DNA of 64,000 nt from Niveispirillum lacus (GCF_002251795.1 NZ_NOXU01000024.1:1-64000); one strand, 5' to 3'. Positions 16,820 to 26,956 are shown, numbered from the stretch's first letter. Numbers and translations: made by a program. Notes: generated by a model from the sequence alone, not told the origin.

Positions 16820-17932
16820 ATGTCCCGCCCTCTTCTTGACCGCCGTCTGCTGCTGACCGGGCTGGCCGCTGCCCCGCTGATGGCCCAGGCAGCCCAAGCC
16901 CAGCCCGTGCGCCGCCTGCCGGAAACCGTCGCCCCAACCCGCATCGCCTTTGGGTCCTGCGCGCATCAAACCAAGGAGCAGCCCATCTGGGACGCCATCC
17001 TGGCCGCCAAACCCGACCTGATGATTCTGCTGGGTGACAATGTCTATCTCGACACCCGTAATGTCGAGGATATGAAGGCCAAATACGCCATGCTGGCGGC
17101 CAAGCCGGGCTTCCAGAAGTTGCGCGATTCAGTGCCCATCATTGCCACCTGGGACGATCATGATTTCGGCGAAAATGATGCCGGCGCCGAATATCCGATG
17201 AAGGAGCAGAGCCGGCAGTTGTTCTGCGATTTCTTTGGTGAAGCGCCCAACAGCATCCGCCGCACCCAGCCCGACGGCATCTACACTTCCTATGAAGTCG
17301 GCCCCCGGGGCCGGCGGTTACAGATTATCCTGCCCGACCTGCGCTGGAACCGCACGCCCCTGGCCACCATCGACATGGGCGGCAAGGGCTATGAGGACTG
17401 GGCCAAGGCCCGGCATGAGGCGGGCCAAAGCGTGCCCGGTCCCTATGCCCGCCTGCCGGAAGGGGCGGCTACACAGTTGGGTGACACGCAGTGGCAATGG
17501 CTGGAAGCGCAGTTGTCCCGCCCCGCCGATGTGCGCATCCTGGCCTCATCTCTGCAGGTCGTGTCGGATTTTCCGGGCTGGGAGGCCTGGATCAACTTCA
17601 CTCATGACCATCAGCGCCTGATCGAGGCCATCCGGGAGCGTCGGGCCAACGGGCTGTTCTGTATTTCCGGCGATACACATTATGCGGAAATCTCCCGCCT
17701 AGACTGGAACGTGCCCTATCCGCTCTGGGATTTCACCTCGTCGGGTTTGACCGAAGTCTGGCCGGTGCTGCCGCCCAATGCCCGCCGGGTGGGCGACGCC
17801 TACCGCGCGCAGAATTTCGGCCTGATCGAGCTTGATTGGGCGGCCAAGCGGGTCACGGTGACCATTCGCGATGTGACCGGGGTGGAGCAGTTACGTCAGG
17901 TTCTGGCGCTGTCCGACCTGCAGGTGGGCTAG
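16820..17932 (+). CDS. PhoD-like metallophosphatase, Tat-type signal
   Basis: 370-residue secreted phosphatase of the alkaline phosphatase D/metallophosphoesterase group. The N-terminus LDRRLLLTGLAAAP is a twin-arginine-like signal, followed by an AQA-type cleavage site near residue 27. Metal-binding sequences are FGSC (44-47), LGDNVYLD (71-78), WDDHDFGENDA near 114 and ISGDTHYAE near 275. Start 16820 has GGAGG six bases upstream; a longer frame begins at 16745 inside the terminator region and is rejected. Related enzymes release phosphate from phosphodiesters or esters in the periplasm. Placement after a TonB receptor suggests nutrient scavenging. Confidence 0.87.
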   Translation: MSRPLLDRRLLLTGLAAAPLMAQAAQAQPVRRLPETVAPTRIAFGSCAHQTKEQPIWDAILAAKPDLMILLGDNVYLDTRNVEDMKAKYAMLAAKPGFQKLRDSVPIIATWDDHDFGENDAGAEYPMKEQSRQLFCDFFGEAPNSIRRTQPDGIYTSYEVGPRGRRLQIILPDLRWNRTPLATIDMGGKGYEDWAKARHEAGQSVPGPYARLPEGAATQLGDTQWQWLEAQLSRPADVRILASSLQVVSDFPGWEAWINFTHDHQRLIEAIRERRANGLFCISGDTHYAEISRLDWNVPYPLWDFTSSGLTEVWPVLPPNARRVGDAYRAQNFGLIELDWAAKRVTVTIRDVTGVEQLRQVLALSDLQVG

Positions 17933-17960
17933 GCCCCTAACGCACCCTTCGAAAACGAAG

Positions 17961-18000
17961 ATGGCGGGCCGTCCCAACCAGGAGACGGTCCGCCATTTCT
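17961..18000 (+). terminator. Rho-independent terminator after PhoD-like gene
   Basis: 13-bp stem, ATGGCGGGCCGTC (17961-17973) with GACGGTCCGCCAT (17984-17996) containing one G-U pair, followed by a short T-rich tail. It lies 28 bases after the phosphatase stop. Confidence 0.75.
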
Positions 18001-18288
18001 CGATAGCCTCTCGGCTTCAGCCGGATGGGCACAAACCATATTAAACCGCACAAGAGCGGCGGCTTCGCCGCGATAAATCCGGCCGATGGTCCGGCCGCCC
18101 GTCATCTGGGCTGGTCGGTTTTGGCGGGGATTGGTCCTGATTGCCCCCGTCATGAGAAGAATGGTGCGCCCCCGCCGCCAGGGTGACAACGCCCAAAGGG
18201 GCATGTTGCGGGGGCGAAAAATCCCGCCTGCTGCATGGCTGCGTTAACGGATGCATGCCACCCGTGCCACGCGCAGGGGGACGGATGC
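18001..18288. other. Gene-free region with a long GC hairpin
   Basis: Part of a 430-bp gap between the phosphatase terminator and the suf regulator. No convincing gene is seen; minus-strand frames here look non-coding. A 9-bp stem CGCCCCCGC (18167-18175) with GCGGGGGCG (18208-18216), followed by AAAAA, encloses a smaller GCCC-AAAG-GGGC hairpin (191-202 of that kilobase). This may be an untranslated RNA structure or just GC-rich spacer. Confidence 0.3.
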
Positions 18289-18334
18289 TTGACACCCGGC
18301 CCCAACCGGCTCACTTAATCGGTACCAAATTGGT
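18289..18334 (+). promoter_or_regulatory. suf operon promoter and palindromic operator
   Basis: TTGACA (18289-18294) with a -10 candidate CTTAAT (18314-18319, 19-bp spacer) precedes the Rrf2 regulator gene. The near-palindrome ACCAA-A-TTGGT (18324-18334) would overlap the transcription start, the classic place for autorepression. I infer it is the operator of the Rrf2/SufR-type regulator encoded 29 bp downstream. Confidence 0.55.
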
Positions 18335-18362
18335 CCTGTATTGAGAAAGGTTCGCAACGTCC

Positions 18363-18818
18363 ATGCTGCGGCTCAGCAAAATGACGGATTACGCCGTGGT
18401 GGTCCTGACCACCCTGGCGCATGCCGACAGCGCGCTGCACACGGCCAATTCCCTGGCCGACCGCACGGGCCTGCCGATGCCAACGGTGCAAAAGCTGTTG
18501 AAGCTGCTGACACGGGGCGACCTTTTGCAATCGCACCGGGGGGCGGCGGGCGGCTACAGCCTGTCGCGCACACCCGACCGGATCAATGTGGTGGACATCA
18601 TTGAGGCGATCGAGGGGCCGATAGCGCTGACCGATTGCGTTGATGGTGGTTCCGGCGGGTGCGGGGTGCAAAGCCTGTGTTCGCGCAAGAACCACTGGGA
18701 AAAGGTGAACAGCGCCGTGCGCCGCGCGCTGGAGGATGTGACGCTGGCCGACATGGCCACCCCGGCTTTGTTCGATTTCGAGCGTGGACCGGTGCCCAGC
18801 ACCGTTCTCGCCGGTTGA
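18363..18818 (+). CDS. Rrf2-family SUF operon regulator
   Basis: 151-residue transcription regulator of the Rrf2/IscR group, of the type found at the head of SUF operons (iron-sulfur assembly regulator). It has an N-terminal winged helix (residues 1-75; SLADRTGLPMPTVQKLLKLL is the recognition region, GAAGGYSLSR the wing) and three cysteines, Cys92, Cys100 and Cys106 (Cx7Cx5C), that probably bind an Fe-S cluster. It would sense cluster or iron status and control sufBCDSU expression. A palindromic site overlaps its promoter, and sufB follows after 39 bp. Confidence 0.9.
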   Translation: MLRLSKMTDYAVVVLTTLAHADSALHTANSLADRTGLPMPTVQKLLKLLTRGDLLQSHRGAAGGYSLSRTPDRINVVDIIEAIEGPIALTDCVDGGSGGCGVQSLCSRKNHWEKVNSAVRRALEDVTLADMATPALFDFERGPVPSTVLAG

Positions 18819-18857
18819 ACAGACAAGGGTTGAAGGGTTTGAAGGGGAGCGACAGCT

Positions 18858-20339
<1,482 letters not shown>

Positions 20340-20368
20340 GGCTCTCAACCGCTATGCCGTCCCTCCCC

Positions 20369-20461
20369 GTCATCCCCGCGCAAGCGGGGACCCAGCGTGA
20401 GGCGCGGTTAGCGCCGATATGAGTCATCTCACGGCTATCGCCACTCTCATCGGGTCCCAGC
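20369..20461 (+). repeat. REP-like palindromic element, left copy
   Basis: Begins with GTCATCCCCGCG, forming a CCCCGC/GCGGGG hairpin with a GCAA loop (374-389 of this kilobase), then an inner GGCGC/GCGCC hairpin and a GGCTATCGCC core, ending GGGTCCCAGC. It matches the right copy at 20800-20903 in the same orientation; the last 31 bases agree at 25 positions. It starts 29 bp after the sufB stop and lies before the GIY-YIG gene. The right-hand terminal hairpin seen in the other copy is missing here. Confidence 0.7.
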
Positions 20462-20503
20462 ACATCAAGGGGATAGGAGGGAAGGGCGGAGGTAAAGGAA
20501 CAG

Positions 20504-20788
20504 ATGCCCGGCTATGTCTATATCCTGGCCAGTGCACGCAACGGGACGCTCTATATTGGCGTGACCAGCGACATGGGCCGACGGATTTGGGAACACCGGG
20601 AAGGTTTGGTTGAAGGGTTCGCAAAGCGGTATGGCATCAAGACTCTGGTCTACTATGAAGCGTTCGAGCGGATCGACGATGCGATCCATCGCGAAAAACG
20701 CCTGAAGAAGTGGAACCGGGCCTGGAAGCTGGAGCTGATCGAATCGTCCAACCCGGATTGGAACGATTTGAGTTCAACGTTGCTGTAG
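20504..20788 (+). CDS. GIY-YIG nuclease domain protein inside the suf operon
   Basis: 94-residue single-domain GIY-YIG protein (UPF0213/YhbQ-like size). The motif appears as YVYIL (4-8) and YIG (17-19), followed by the conserved Arg26/Arg27, His31, Glu52 or Glu64 and Asn83 (SSNPDW). The basic REKRLKKWNRAWK stretch is typical. Such domains cut DNA using one metal ion. It lies between two copies of a REP-like element and splits sufB from sufC, which suggests that gene and repeats arrived or move as a unit. It could also be a harmless passenger; it has no known role in Fe-S assembly. Confidence 0.88.
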   Translation: MPGYVYILASARNGTLYIGVTSDMGRRIWEHREGLVEGFAKRYGIKTLVYYEAFERIDDAIHREKRLKKWNRAWKLELIESSNPDWNDLSSTLL

Positions 20789-20799
20789 ATCGCTTTACG

Positions 20800-20903
20800 G
20801 CCATTCCCGCGCAAGCAGGAACCGTGAGGCACCATCGGCACCGATACAAGTTATGTCGCGGCTATCGCCGCTCTCGCTGGGTCCCCGCTTTCGCGGGGAT
20901 GAC
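20800..20903 (+). repeat. REP-like palindromic element, right copy
   Basis: Starts 12 bp after the GIY-YIG stop with CCATTCCCGCGCAAGCAGG, carries GTGAGGC, CCGATA and GGCTATCGCC blocks shared with the left copy, and ends with a CCCCGC/GCGGGG hairpin (883-898) reading GCGGGGATGAC, the inverse of the left copy's GTCATCCCCGC. The element thus has inverted termini. The left half has decayed (GCAGGAACC instead of GCGGGGACCC). It ends about 68 bp before sufC. Confidence 0.7.
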
Positions 20904-20970
20904 GGTGGAGGGGGCGGGGTTGTAGAGCAAAGACAGGAACCGGATTAGGTCCGGCAGTACGGAGCAGCAA

Positions 20971-21729
<759 letters not shown>

Positions 21730-21732
21730 TCC

Positions 21733-22611
21733 ATGGTTGCCCCCGGCGTCCGTATCAGCATCGAATATGACGTGCCGGTCACGGGACCGGACGCCGAAAT
21801 CGTGCTGGGCGGGCTGATGGCCTATAACGCGGCTGCATTGCCGCCTGCCCAGGGGCGGTTCGTGATGGTGGCGGGCGAGGCGGATACGGGTGCCCTGCGG
21901 GCGGGCCTGTCGCTGACCCAATGGGGCCGCGACGCCTATTGTTTCTGGGGCGCCTGGACCATTCCTGACATCGATCCCGGTCCCGCCATTGCTTCGGTGC
22001 TGGCCCGGACGGAGGCTGAACTGGCACGCCGGGACGCCGACCGGATGATCATGGTGGTGCGCGCGCATGACGACACCACCCCCTACCTGGCCGCCGGCTA
22101 TGGCGTGCGGCAGGTGATCGGGCCGCATATCAGGGGCGGGGTCTTCACCATCCTGGAAAAGCGGATCGGCAGGGGCGAGGCTTTGATGCCCGCCGGCTTT
22201 GCGCTGGCTGTGCATGAACCGGCGCCAAAGCATCTGGCCAAGGAAATCTGGCGCATCACCGATGCCCGCCGGCAGGCGGTGTTGGGCGCGCCCGTGAAAC
22301 TGGTATCGGCCTATGTCCGCGATATCGTGACCAACGCCCCGCGCGGGGCCGCCCTTTGTTATGCCGTAGACAGCGACTTCATGGTCGACATGGTCTGGCT
22401 GGACGACAGTCTGCGCGGCACCGGTACCGGTTTTTCCATGCTGGCCACAGCATTGGATGAGGGGCGCAGGCTGGGCTGCACACGGGCGGCGGTGGAGACG
22501 ATGGATTGCCAGGCGCCCCAATTTTATCCGCTGCATGGGTTCCGGCGTTTCGGCTGTGCCGAATATGACGTGCCGGGCCTGAACATGAACTTCTACGATA
22601 TGAAGCTTTGA
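21733..22611 (+). CDS. Tandem-GNAT acetyltransferase-like protein between sufC and sufD
   Basis: 292-residue protein of two GNAT-like halves. The C-terminal half (about 150-292) has a canonical motif A, MVWLDDSLRGTGTGFSMLA, and motif B FYPLHGFRRFG. The N-terminal half (1-140) has the fold's general pattern (YLAAGYGVRQVI) but lacks an RxxGxG loop, so it is probably non-catalytic. The start is 3 bp after the sufC stop, and its stop directly abuts the sufD ATG, which implies translational coupling. Acetyl-CoA-dependent modification of a small molecule or of a SUF protein is inference; no substrate is known. Confidence 0.8.
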   Translation: MVAPGVRISIEYDVPVTGPDAEIVLGGLMAYNAAALPPAQGRFVMVAGEADTGALRAGLSLTQWGRDAYCFWGAWTIPDIDPGPAIASVLARTEAELARRDADRMIMVVRAHDDTTPYLAAGYGVRQVIGPHIRGGVFTILEKRIGRGEALMPAGFALAVHEPAPKHLAKEIWRITDARRQAVLGAPVKLVSAYVRDIVTNAPRGAALCYAVDSDFMVDMVWLDDSLRGTGTGFSMLATALDEGRRLGCTRAAVETMDCQAPQFYPLHGFRRFGCAEYDVPGLNMNFYDMKL

Positions 22612-23871
22612 ATGATGCGCGACGAACAGAACCAGACGGCCAAAGGTTTCGTGGAACAGGTGGTGGCGTTGGCCCCCGCCCTGTCCGGTGCGCGCGGCGA
22701 GGGGCTGGCGCGCTTTGCCAAGGCCGGCCTGCCCAGCACGCGGGTCGAAGCCTGGAAATTCACCAATCTGCGCGGGTTGGACAAGTTGACCCTGGGTCCG
22801 GCGCCGGACGCAGCGGCGGTAACGGTGGATGCCATCCCCACCGCCCTGGAGACGCCCGGCCCCCGTCTGGTGTTTGTCGCCGGACAGTATCGCGCCGACC
22901 TGTCGCGTGTAGATGACCTGCCCGACGGCGTGGTGCTGTCGTCCCTGGCCGCGGAGGCGACGCCCATGTTGGGGGATGGACCGCTGCGCACGCTGAACAG
23001 CGCTTTGTCGTCGCAGGGGGCGGTCCTGCGCGTGGCAGCCGGCTTGAAGCTGGCCAGCCCTGTAGAGCTGGTCTTCATTGCCGCGACAGCGGGGGACAAG
23101 GCCGCCTTGTGGAACCCGCGTATTGTCATCGACATTGCCGACGGGGCCGAGGCCACGGTGGTGGAACATCACGTCGGTGCCAATGCGGACGCCTATGTCA
23201 GCAACATCGTTGCTGATGTAACCGTCGGCATCGCTGCCCGACTGCATCATTACAAGCTTCAGGCCGAGGGGCTGGACGCCTGGCATCTGGCCAATGTGTC
23301 CACCCATCTTGCCCAGGATGCTGTCTATGACACCTTTGTGCTGAATCTTGGGGCGCGCCTGGCCCGGCATGAGGCGCGTCAGGTGCTGGATGGCACCGGC
23401 ATTGAGGCGCGGGTGTCCGGTGCCTACGCCATCACGGGTAACCAGGTCAGCGACATCACCACCCTGATCGACCATGCCAAGCCGCATTGCACCAGCCGTG
23501 AGGTGGTGAAGGGCGTGATCGACGGGTCGGCCCGCGCCGTATTCCAGGGCAAGATCATCGTGCGCCCCGATGCGCAGAAGACCGATGGCTATCAGTTGAA
23601 TCGCGCCCTGCTGCTGTCGGAACAGGCGGAGATCAATTCTAAACCGGAACTTGAAATCTATGCCGACGATGTGAAGTGCAGCCACGGCGCCACGGCGGGT
23701 GAGTTGGACGAGGACCAGATGTTCTATCTGCGCGCCCGTGGCATCCCGCGCAATGCTGCCCGCGTGCTGCTGATCGGCGCCTTCCTGGACGAGGCGCTGG
23801 AAGAGATTATCAACGAGACGGTGAGGGCCTATTTCCGTGCCCGCGCCGAGGCCTGGATGGGGGCGCGCTGA
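22612..23871 (+). CDS. sufD: Fe-S cluster assembly protein SufD
   Basis: SufB paralogue that forms the SufBC2D complex and is needed for iron acquisition, 419 residues. The diagnostic C-terminal region is present: DGSARAVFQGKIIVRPDAQKTDGYQ (positions about 304-328), LLLSEQAEINSKPELEIYADDVKCSHGATAGEL, ending with RARGIP. The N-terminal helical domain contains STRVEAWKFTNL, typical of SufD. The start codon abuts the previous gene's stop (TGA-ATG). A second double-GNAT gene follows after 4 bp. Confidence 0.96.
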   Translation: MMRDEQNQTAKGFVEQVVALAPALSGARGEGLARFAKAGLPSTRVEAWKFTNLRGLDKLTLGPAPDAAAVTVDAIPTALETPGPRLVFVAGQYRADLSRVDDLPDGVVLSSLAAEATPMLGDGPLRTLNSALSSQGAVLRVAAGLKLASPVELVFIAATAGDKAALWNPRIVIDIADGAEATVVEHHVGANADAYVSNIVADVTVGIAARLHHYKLQAEGLDAWHLANVSTHLAQDAVYDTFVLNLGARLARHEARQVLDGTGIEARVSGAYAITGNQVSDITTLIDHAKPHCTSREVVKGVIDGSARAVFQGKIIVRPDAQKTDGYQLNRALLLSEQAEINSKPELEIYADDVKCSHGATAGELDEDQMFYLRARGIPRNAARVLLIGAFLDEALEEIINETVRAYFRARAEAWMGAR

Positions 23872-23875
23872 TCCG

Positions 23876-24769
23876 ATGCCTGACAGCCTGTTCCGCAGTC
23901 TTGATCTGACCCTGACCCACTGCCACCCGGCGGATGGGGCGGTCATGATGTGGCTGCATGAACGGGCGCTTGCGGCGGAACGGGCCGCCTTGGGGATGGA
24001 TCGTCGGCCACTGGGCCTGTTCATCCGCGACATGGACGGGGTGATCCAGGCCGGGGCCGTTCTCTGGCTCTATGGTCCGGATGCCTACATTCACGTGCTG
24101 TGGGTGGATGCGCCCTGGCGAGGAAAGCGGCTGGGGGCAGCCCTGCTGGTCGCGGCGGAAAATGCCGCTGTCGCGGCAGGCACCAACCGGCTTTACCTGT
24201 CGACCATGGGGTTTCAGGGAGCCGATTTTTATCCGCGCTATGGCTTTGAAAGCCAGGGTGTGTTTGCTGATTTCACTCGGGGTCATGACCGGCATTATTT
24301 CAGCAAGACGCCCCTGACCGCGTCGCCTTCTCTGCCGCTGCCTCCCGGACTGTTTCTGCACCGCGCCGAGGCACCCGATGCGGCCGATATCGCCGCAGTG
24401 GAAAATGGGCTGGACGCGCATTGGTATCTGACCATCCCCGACCCCTACACCGAGATCACGGTGCAGGCCGTGGATGGCGCTGGCACCCGCGTGGCCGCTG
24501 GTCTGGCGGTGCTGGACGGTGCCTATCTGACCTTGGTCGACCTGCAGACCGACCCCGACTGGCGCGGCAAGGGCGTAGGGCGGCAGGTGCTGGGGGAACT
24601 GGAACGGTTAGGGGCCGAGGCAGGGTGCTGTTGGGCCACGGTGATGCCCATGAGTTACCAGTCACCGGATTTCTTCGTGCATCTTGGTTATGCCCGCCGC
24701 ATGCGGGTGGAGAATTACCTTCTGGGCCAGGGCCGCGATTGGTTGCGGCGGGCCATCGGGGATGAATAA
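23876..24769 (+). CDS. Tandem-GNAT acetyltransferase between sufD and sufS
   Basis: 297-residue protein with two GNAT domains, both with intact motif A: WVDAPWRGKRLGAALLVAAE in the first half (about 78-98) and LQTDPDWRGKGVGRQVLGEL in the second (about 220-240). Motif B-like FYPRYGFE and FFVHLGYARR follow each. The start at 23876 lies 4 bp after sufD; the frame is open to 23837 within sufD. Its stop overlaps the sufS ATG (TAATG), so it is co-translated with the SUF genes. It differs clearly from the first double-GNAT protein. Substrate unknown. Confidence 0.83.
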   Translation: MPDSLFRSLDLTLTHCHPADGAVMMWLHERALAAERAALGMDRRPLGLFIRDMDGVIQAGAVLWLYGPDAYIHVLWVDAPWRGKRLGAALLVAAENAAVAAGTNRLYLSTMGFQGADFYPRYGFESQGVFADFTRGHDRHYFSKTPLTASPSLPLPPGLFLHRAEAPDAADIAAVENGLDAHWYLTIPDPYTEITVQAVDGAGTRVAAGLAVLDGAYLTLVDLQTDPDWRGKGVGRQVLGELERLGAEAGCCWATVMPMSYQSPDFFVHLGYARRMRVENYLLGQGRDWLRRAIGDE

Positions 24770-26040
24770 TGGCTGATCTGTTGAACCCGACCCTGGGCAA
24801 TGCCCCCTATGACGTCATGCGCGTGCGTCAGGATTTCCCGATCCTGACCCGTCTGGTGCATGAAAAAAAGGGTCGTGCCGGCAAACCGCTGATCTACCTG
24901 GACAATGGTGCGTCCGCGCAGAAACCGCGCGCCGTGATCGACGCGATGAGCCACCTGCTGGAAAACGATTACGCCAATGTGCATCGCGGCGTGCATTTTC
25001 TGTCGCAGCGCTCGACCGACCTGTATGAGGCGACGCGTGACAAGGTGGCGGCATTCCTGAACGCGCCAAGCCGGGAGAATATCGTCTTCACCCGTAACGC
25101 GACGGAGGCGTTCAACCTGCTGGCCAATAGCTGGGGCGGGCGGTTCCTGTCGGCGGGCGACGCGGTCGTCATCTCCTGGATGGAACATCACGCCAATATC
25201 GTGCCCTGGCAGCTTCTGCGCGACCGGATCGGCATCAATATCAAGGTCGTGCCCGTCCTGGATGATGGCTCACTCGACATGGACGCCTACGAGGCGATGC
25301 TGACGCCCGAGGTGAAACTGGTCTCCATCACCCATGCCAGCAATGTGCTGGGCACCGTCAACCCGGCGGCCCGCATCGCCCGGCTGGCCCATGCCAAAGG
25401 CATCCTGGTCGCGTTCGACGGCAGCCAGGCCGCCGTGCATCAGCCGGTCGATGTGCAAGCCATCGACGCTGATTTCTATATCTTCACGGGGCATAAGCTA
25501 TACGGCCCCACCGGCATCGGCGTGTTCTATGGCCGCAAGGAGCTGCTGGACAAGATGCCCCCCTGGCAGGGTGGCGGTGACATGATCAGCACGGTCAGTT
25601 TCGAGAACACAACCTATCGTGAGGCCCCGTACCGGTTTGAGGCCGGGACACCGGCCATCGTGGAAGGGGTTGGGCTGGGTGCTGCCATCGACTATGTGAG
25701 CACGTTAGGCATGAGTGCCATTCAGGCCCATGAACAACGCCTGTTGGCCTATGCCACGCACCGCCTGTCAGAGGTGGAGGGTTTGCGCATCATCGGCACG
25801 GCCCCGGACAAGGCCGCCATCATCAGCTTCACCATGGATGGCATCCATCCCCACGATATCGGCACCTTACTCGACCGTGGCGGGGTGGCGGTAAGGGTGG
25901 GCCGCCATTGCGCCGAACCGCTGATGGACCGGTTCGGGGTGGGGGCCACGGCGCGGGCCAGCTTCGGCCTGTACAATACCGAGGCGGAGGTGGATGCGTT
26001 GGTCGACGCGGTCCAGGCCTGCAAAGCCTTTTTCGGATAA
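24769..26040 (+). CDS. sufS: Cysteine desulfurase SufS
   Basis: PLP-dependent class V aminotransferase-fold enzyme that removes sulfur from cysteine and passes it as persulfide to SufU. The 423-residue length fits SufS. Seen are SHLLENDYANVHRGVHFLSQR near 65, NIVFTRNATEAFNLLANSW, WMEHHANIVPWQ, the PLP lysine in FTGHKLYGPTGIGV and the catalytic cysteine in VRVGRHCAEPLM. Its ATG overlaps the upstream stop by one base. Confidence 0.97.
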   Translation: MADLLNPTLGNAPYDVMRVRQDFPILTRLVHEKKGRAGKPLIYLDNGASAQKPRAVIDAMSHLLENDYANVHRGVHFLSQRSTDLYEATRDKVAAFLNAPSRENIVFTRNATEAFNLLANSWGGRFLSAGDAVVISWMEHHANIVPWQLLRDRIGINIKVVPVLDDGSLDMDAYEAMLTPEVKLVSITHASNVLGTVNPAARIARLAHAKGILVAFDGSQAAVHQPVDVQAIDADFYIFTGHKLYGPTGIGVFYGRKELLDKMPPWQGGGDMISTVSFENTTYREAPYRFEAGTPAIVEGVGLGAAIDYVSTLGMSAIQAHEQRLLAYATHRLSEVEGLRIIGTAPDKAAIISFTMDGIHPHDIGTLLDRGGVAVRVGRHCAEPLMDRFGVGATARASFGLYNTEAEVDALVDAVQACKAFFG

Positions 26041-26054
26041 GGGCGGATAGCCAT

Positions 26055-26537
26055 ATGTTTGATGATCTGCGCGACCTTTACCAGGAAGTCATCCTGGACC
26101 ACGGGAAGAACCCGCGAAATTTCGGCAAGCCCGCCGCTTTCAACCGCACGGCACGGGGCGACAACCCCATGTGCGGCGACAAGATCGCCATCTATCTGAC
26201 CGTCGGCGACGACGGCACCATTCAAGACCTGCATTTCGACGGTCGCGGCTGCGCCATCAGCCAGGCGAGCGCCAGCCTGATGACCGAAATCCTGCGGGGC
26301 AAGTCGATGAAGGAAGCCGAGGCCCTGTTCGGCTATTTCCACGACATGTGCACCAAGGACGAGGATGATCAGGGCGACCATGGCACCCTGGATGAGGATG
26401 CCACGGACAAGCTGGCGGTCATGTCGGGCGTGCGCGAATTCCCCATGCGGGTGAAATGCGCCACGCTGGCCTGGCACACGATGAATGCCGCCCTGCATGG
26501 CGAAGCCACCACCTCCACTGAAAACGCGTCCTTCTGA
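26055..26537 (+). CDS. sufU: SufU-type sulfur acceptor / IscU-like protein
   Basis: 160-residue SufU-type protein that accepts sulfur from SufS. Zinc or cluster ligands are Cys40 and Asp42 (MCGDK), Cys66 (GRGCAIS) and Cys135 (VKCATLAW). The insertion between the second and third conserved cysteines (about 95-125, acidic: CTKDEDDQGDHG) separates SufU from IscU. The start at 26055, 14 bp after sufS, gives the family N-terminus MFDDLRDLYQEVILDH; the longer frame inside sufS is rejected. SufU in a proteobacterial SUF operon is less usual than in Firmicutes. Confidence 0.92.
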   Translation: MFDDLRDLYQEVILDHGKNPRNFGKPAAFNRTARGDNPMCGDKIAIYLTVGDDGTIQDLHFDGRGCAISQASASLMTEILRGKSMKEAEALFGYFHDMCTKDEDDQGDHGTLDEDATDKLAVMSGVREFPMRVKCATLAWHTMNAALHGEATTSTENASF

Positions 26538-26550
26538 GCGGACATTGACC

Positions 26551-26940
26551 ATGAGCCACAGCCACCGCCCCATCGCACCCGACATTTCCATGGGCAGCCC
26601 CGTGGACATTCCGGCGGACGAAAAGCTGCCCGCTGACGCGCCCCTCTATGACCGGGTGGTGGAGGCGCTGCGCACCGTCTATGACCCGGAAATTCCGGTG
26701 AATATCTATGAGTTGGGGCTGATCTATCGCTGCGACGTCGACGTCGACGGCGATGTCGAAATCGACATGACCCTGACGGCCCCCGCCTGCCCCGTGGCCG
26801 GTGAGATGCCGGGTCAGGTGCAGCAGGTGGTGGCCGCTGTCGAAGGTGTGGCCAGCGTGCATGTCGAACTGATCTGGGAACCCGCCTGGGACCCCAGCCG
26901 CATGAGCGACGATGCCCGCATCGCGCTGAATATGTTCTGA
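26551..26940 (+). CDS. sufT: SufT-like DUF59/MIP18 family protein
   Basis: 129-residue DUF59 protein, a maturation factor for Fe-S proteins often encoded in SUF operons. Family motifs are VYDPEIPVNIYELGLIY (near 48-64) and MTLTAPACPVAGEMPGQV with the conserved cysteine. The N-terminal 35 residues are variable. The start at 26551 lies 13 bp after sufU. The name sufT is applied by family and context. Confidence 0.9.
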   Translation: MSHSHRPIAPDISMGSPVDIPADEKLPADAPLYDRVVEALRTVYDPEIPVNIYELGLIYRCDVDVDGDVEIDMTLTAPACPVAGEMPGQVQQVVAAVEGVASVHVELIWEPAWDPSRMSDDARIALNMF

Positions 26941-26956
26941 GGTTGAGGAGGATAGA

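Noticed and set aside
17929-18295. Minus-strand open frames in the gap before the suf regulator
   Set aside because: Composition and lack of start signals point to non-coding sequence; the region contains a terminator for the phosphatase gene.
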